A stretch of 64,000 bases of DNA from Rhodobacteraceae bacterium LMO-JJ12 (GTDB taxonomy: Bacteria; Pseudomonadota; Alphaproteobacteria; Rhodobacterales; Rhodobacteraceae), in NCBI GenBank assembly GCA_021555075.1, contig JAKGBX010000002.1:739001-803000 (forward strand). Direction: 5' to 3'. Of the stretch, positions 61,328-64,000 are shown piece by piece. A model generated the notes under the pieces. The model was not told the DNA's origin. It worked only from the letters and a program-made list of their open reading frames with translations, and did not search any database. The first letter of the stretch is position 1. Each line of letters begins with the position of its first letter. Position numbers and translations under genes: made by a program.

Positions 61328-62352
61328 CCAAGAAGGGTTTACCCAAATACGTTTATCCGGATCGGGGCTATATTCGTTTTATTCGTCGTTCCCGTGGGCA
61401 ATCCGTGATGATGAAAGAGGAACCCGGAACAACGGAATTTTGGGATCATTACAATCTGTTGCTCAAGGGCCGTGAGCCGATTCCATCGAAGCGCAATTTT
61501 GAGGCTCTGATTCTCAGCTACTTTGAAAGCGATGCGTTCAAGAAATTGAAACCGCGCACTAAGTCCGACTACCGCAAATACATCGGCCATATTCGCACGA
61601 TCTGGGGCGCGAAAGACCCTCAGCGGATCGAGACGCAGCACATCTATGAACTCCACCGCGCTAATGCAGACCATTGGAGACAGGCGAATTACCTGGTGCA
61701 GGTCATGGTGATATTGATGAACCACGCCCGCCTGATTGGCTTTCTCAAGAAGGAACATGGCAACCCGGCCAAGGGCATTCCGCTTTTCAAACAGGAAAGC
61801 GAAGGCTGGGAACCGTGGCCCGATGATGTGCGGGCTGAGTTTGAGGCGGTCGCAACGCCGCGCGCACGCTTGGTCTATGAACTGTGCATCGGCACAGGGC
61901 AGCGGATCGGTGATGTGGTGCAGATCGGTTGGGGCCATATCAAAGGCGGGGCTTATGACTTCACTCAAGGCAAAACCGACAAGCCTTTGTGGATCCCCCT
62001 GACTGACAGGCTCAAGGTTTTCCTAGCGTCTGTCGAGAAAAATGGCCTGACCGTTATTACGGACAAAAACGGACGCCCTGTTCGCTATCGCACCGTGGCC
62101 GACGAAATGCGCAAGGTGAAAGCAGCAATGCAGCACCCTGACGCGGCCAACTACAAAACTCACGGGCTGCGTAAGAACGCGACAATCGAACTTTACCAGT
62201 CAGGGTGCGACGACGAGATGGTGAAAGCCGTCACAGGTCACTCTGGCGTAGAAATGCTGAAAAAATACGGAGGACTGATCCGCCAACGCGAATTGGCAAC
62301 CCGTGCGCAGGACGCCCGGAACCGCTTTGAACAGAACAAGAAGGAAACGTGA
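61324..62352 (+). CDS. Tyrosine integrase of E4
   Basis: 342 residues, GTG start. Catalytic residues: Arg in GTGQRIGDVVQIGW, THGLRKNATIELYQSG box, VTGHSGVEML His and KKYGGLI Tyr. The fold-defining stretch LKPRTKSDYRKY matches the E3 integrase. Complete and probably active; the stop is 2 bp before the first TGTTTCAA arm repeat, and the tRNA core follows at 62421. Confidence 0.93.
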   Translation: MTKKGLPKYVYPDRGYIRFIRRSRGQSVMMKEEPGTTEFWDHYNLLLKGREPIPSKRNFEALILSYFESDAFKKLKPRTKSDYRKYIGHIRTIWGAKDPQRIETQHIYELHRANADHWRQANYLVQVMVILMNHARLIGFLKKEHGNPAKGIPLFKQESEGWEPWPDDVRAEFEAVATPRARLVYELCIGTGQRIGDVVQIGWGHIKGGAYDFTQGKTDKPLWIPLTDRLKVFLASVEKNGLTVITDKNGRPVRYRTVADEMRKVKAAMQHPDAANYKTHGLRKNATIELYQSGCDDEMVKAVTGHSGVEMLKKYGGLIRQRELATRAQDARNRFEQNKKET

Positions 62353-62353
62353 A

Positions 62354-62375
62354 TGTTTCAACACCTGTTTCAAAA
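62354..62375. other. E4 integrase arm-type repeat pair, tRNA-proximal end
   Basis: TGTTTCAACA at 62354 and TGTTTCAAAA at 62366, 12 bp apart, 55 bp before the tRNA end. Confidence 0.65.
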
Positions 62376-62420
62376 ATCGAGCACAAGGAATGAAAACATG
62401 ACGCAAGTCATTGAAAAGAT

Positions 62421-62494
62421 TGGAGGCGAGTACCGGAATCGAACCGGTGTTCACGGATTTGCAATCCGCTGCGTCACCACTCCGCCAACTCGCC
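62421..62494 (-). tRNA. tRNA-Cys (anticodon GCA)
   Basis: Complete 74-nt cloverleaf on the minus strand. GGCGAGT pairs with ACTCGCC in the acceptor; anticodon loop TTGCAAA; T arm ACCGG-TTCGATT-CCGGT; U discriminator; CCA encoded. It is the integration target of E2-E4 and probably E1; each insertion rebuilt its 3' end, so the gene is intact. The 267 bp after it hold no gene before pcm. Confidence 0.97.
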
Positions 62495-62761
62495 ATCCGT
62501 GGTGTTAGGGGCGTCTTATTGCCGGAATCACTGGGCTTGTCCAGACGTCAAAACGCGCCCGTGTGTGGATGCCAAAACAGCCAGGCGGCGCAGGGTGGCA
62601 CTTGGTCAGGACAAGTGATGCGGGGCAGGGTGCTTATAAATATGCCGAAATTAGAATGCGACGCGATTACGCGGGCAGCGCGGTCCGCCAGACATTGCCG
62701 CGCCCGGGCATATATGCCAGAACAGGCCACAGGATTCTGCTAACCCGACAGGCCAGAGATC

Positions 62762-63415
62762 ATGACAAACTATTCCGCGCGCCGGACAACTATGGTGGAT
62801 ACTCAGATCCGCCCTTCGGATGTAACCAAATTTCCCATCATTGAAGCGATGCTAGCAGTGCCGCGTGAGGCCTTTGTTCCGGCCGAAAAACGCGAAGCTG
62901 CCTATATCGGTGAAGATATTGAACTGGGCGGCGGTCGCGTCGTTCTGGAGCCGCGCACCCTGGCCAAGATGCTGGATGCGCTGGATGTCCAGGGCGATGA
63001 CCTGGTGCTCGATATTGGATCGGGGCTGGGCTATTCGGCGGCGGTAATTGCGCGGATGGCCGAAGCCGTTGTGGCAGTCGAAGAGAACGAAAGCTGGACC
63101 GAAGAAGCGCAGGGCATTCTGACTGAGCAGGGGGCGGACAACGTGATCGTGCACACCGGGCCGCTGAGCGCGGGTGCGCCGCTGCATGGTCCTTATGACG
63201 CGATCTGTATCGAGGGTGCGGTGGAACACCTGCCCGATGGTCTTGCGGATCAGCTCAAGGATGGCGGTCGCATGGCCGTGCTTTTTGCCGAAGGTGCGCT
63301 GGGCGTGGTTCGGATTGGCTATAAAATTGACGGCAAGATGAATTGGCGATTCGCCTTCAACGCGGGTGCGCCAGTGTTGCCCGGGTTTGAGCGCCAGGCG
63401 GCGTTTACACTGTAA
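62762..63415 (+). CDS. pcm: Protein-L-isoaspartate O-methyltransferase family protein
   Basis: 217 residues. SAM-binding motif I is VLDIGSGLGYSAAVIA, followed by VVAVEE and the ICIEGAVEHLPD segment; the N-terminal TQIRP and VPREAFVP are typical. The enzyme repairs isoaspartyl residues using SAM. Its gene next to tolC and tRNA-Cys is a common alphaproteobacterial arrangement, marking this as chromosomal flank. Confidence 0.9.
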   Translation: MTNYSARRTTMVDTQIRPSDVTKFPIIEAMLAVPREAFVPAEKREAAYIGEDIELGGGRVVLEPRTLAKMLDALDVQGDDLVLDIGSGLGYSAAVIARMAEAVVAVEENESWTEEAQGILTEQGADNVIVHTGPLSAGAPLHGPYDAICIEGAVEHLPDGLADQLKDGGRMAVLFAEGALGVVRIGYKIDGKMNWRFAFNAGAPVLPGFERQAAFTL

Positions 63416-63513
63416 TCATTGCACGCCAGGCAATGATCGCGACAGACAAATGGCGCGGAGTTTGGGTCAGACGGACCGCCGCGCGCACGAGTGAGTGGAC
63501 AGGAGCAGTGCAT

Positions 63514-64000
63514 ATGAGTGTTAAGCGATGGAAAGCCAGGTTGGCTTTGACGGGCGTGGCTCTTGCTATGGTCTTTTCTCCAATGACGGCGACGGCGGAA
63601 ACGCTGGCTGATGCAATGGCCTCGGCTTATGAACATAACGGTTTGATCGATCAGAACCGTGCTCTGCTGCGCGCCGCCGATGAAGACACTGCGCAGGCCT
63701 ATGCGGCGCTCAAACCGATTCTCAACTGGTCAAGCGATGTGACCCGAAGCTTTGGGCGCACTTACAGCAGTACCTTTGGAGCGTCTGTCGGAAGCGGCAG
63801 CACCGTTGCATCCATTGGGATCGCCGCCGAAGTGCTGCTTTATGATTTCGGTACCAGCAATCTGCGCATCGATGTCACCAAGGAAGCGGTCTTGTCGACG
63901 CGCGAGGCGCTTATTTCGGCAGAGCAGCAGGTGTTGTTGCGCGCAGCTGTTGCCTATCTGGAAGTGCTGCGCAACAAGGCCTTTGTCGGATTGCGGGAAA
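63514..64000 (+). CDS. tolC: TolC-family outer membrane protein (partial, runs off the window)
   Basis: 162 residues visible. Signal peptide (about 1-28), then the TolC start TLADAMASAYEHNGLIDQNR and AYAALKPILNWSSD, with later LLYDFGTSN and AEQQVLLRAAVAYLEVLR. AGGAG precedes the ATG. Outer membrane channel for tripartite exporters. The C-terminus is beyond the window. Confidence 0.9.
   Translation, partial: MSVKRWKARLALTGVALAMVFSPMTATAETLADAMASAYEHNGLIDQNRALLRAADEDTAQAYAALKPILNWSSDVTRSFGRTYSSTFGASVGSGSTVASIGIAAEVLLYDFGTSNLRIDVTKEAVLSTREALISAEQQVLLRAAVAYLEVLRNKAFVGLRE

Larger units (their letters stand above)
52938..62420. mobile_element. Integrated element E4 (about 9.5 kb): phage-satellite-like with own capsid and small terminase
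   Basis: Bounded by tRNA-Cys tails at 52938 and 62421, with TGTTTCAA arm repeats at both ends. Gene order: small early genes, RepA-like ATPase, capsid, TerS, accessory genes, divergent RHH regulators, MerR-like gene, small factor, integrase. No portal, large terminase, tail or lysis genes, so it must use a helper phage or be defective. Confidence 0.85.

Noticed and set aside
1-64000. CRISPR arrays
   Set aside because: No regularly spaced short repeats were seen; the repeats found are att cores, arm sites and local duplications.

Overview
The window looks like chromosome from a GC-rich alphaproteobacterium, most likely a denitrifying member of the Rhodobacterales (roseobacter/Paracoccus-like). 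I infer this from codon use, the heme d1 (nir) gene order and the pcm-tolC neighbourhood of tRNA-Cys; no rRNA or marker gene was available to confirm it.

Layout. (1) 1-4924: the end of a nitrite-reductase maturation cluster: the tail of a decarboxylase gene, a cytochrome c-d1 protein, nirH-like, nirJ, and a second cytochrome c-d1 protein (nirN). (2) 5077-62420: a tandem pile-up of four integrated elements, all delimited by copies of the 3' end of one tRNA-Cys gene. The intact tRNA is on the minus strand at 62421-62494, and partial copies start at 47888, 52938, 18681 (diverged) and 5077 (14 bp only). (3) 62495-64000: the other chromosomal flank, with pcm and the start of tolC.

Element E1 (5077-18680) has a P4-type integrase, an AlpA-like regulator and a VapE-type primase-helicase, as in phage satellites. 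Its cargo is a C5 methyltransferase and Vsr pair next to an AT-rich, overlapping five-gene operon built around a GHKL (MutL/MORC-like) ATPase, a candidate undescribed defence system. E2 (18681-47887) is large and decayed. Its integrase and the small HTH gene before it are frameshifted, but it carries respiratory and envelope genes: a DUF2271/flavoreductase/ApbE/cytochrome b561/PepSY redox operon with a divergent two-component system; truncated haemoglobin, cytochrome c'-like and PHA synthase genes; a TetR-associated YhiI-RbbA-YhhJ exporter; and a two-component system divergent from an ArnT-like/GtrB/GtrA glycosylation operon. E3 (47888-52937) is only about 5 kb: integrase, a small candidate directionality factor, a winged-helix protein and an OLD-like ATPase-TOPRIM nuclease. 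E4 (52938-62420) is satellite-like: a RepA-type ATPase, an HK97 major capsid protein and a terminase small subunit, but no portal, large terminase or tail genes, plus a divergent ribbon-helix-helix switch and its own integrase.

E2, E3 and E4 share one attachment-site plan: two short repeats about 12 bp apart just before the tRNA-proximal core, and two related copies about 77 and 118-130 bp inside the distal core. The repeat sequence differs in each element. This could let elements stack at one tRNA core while each keeps its own integrase specificity. All functional assignments rest on motifs read by eye; no database search was run.
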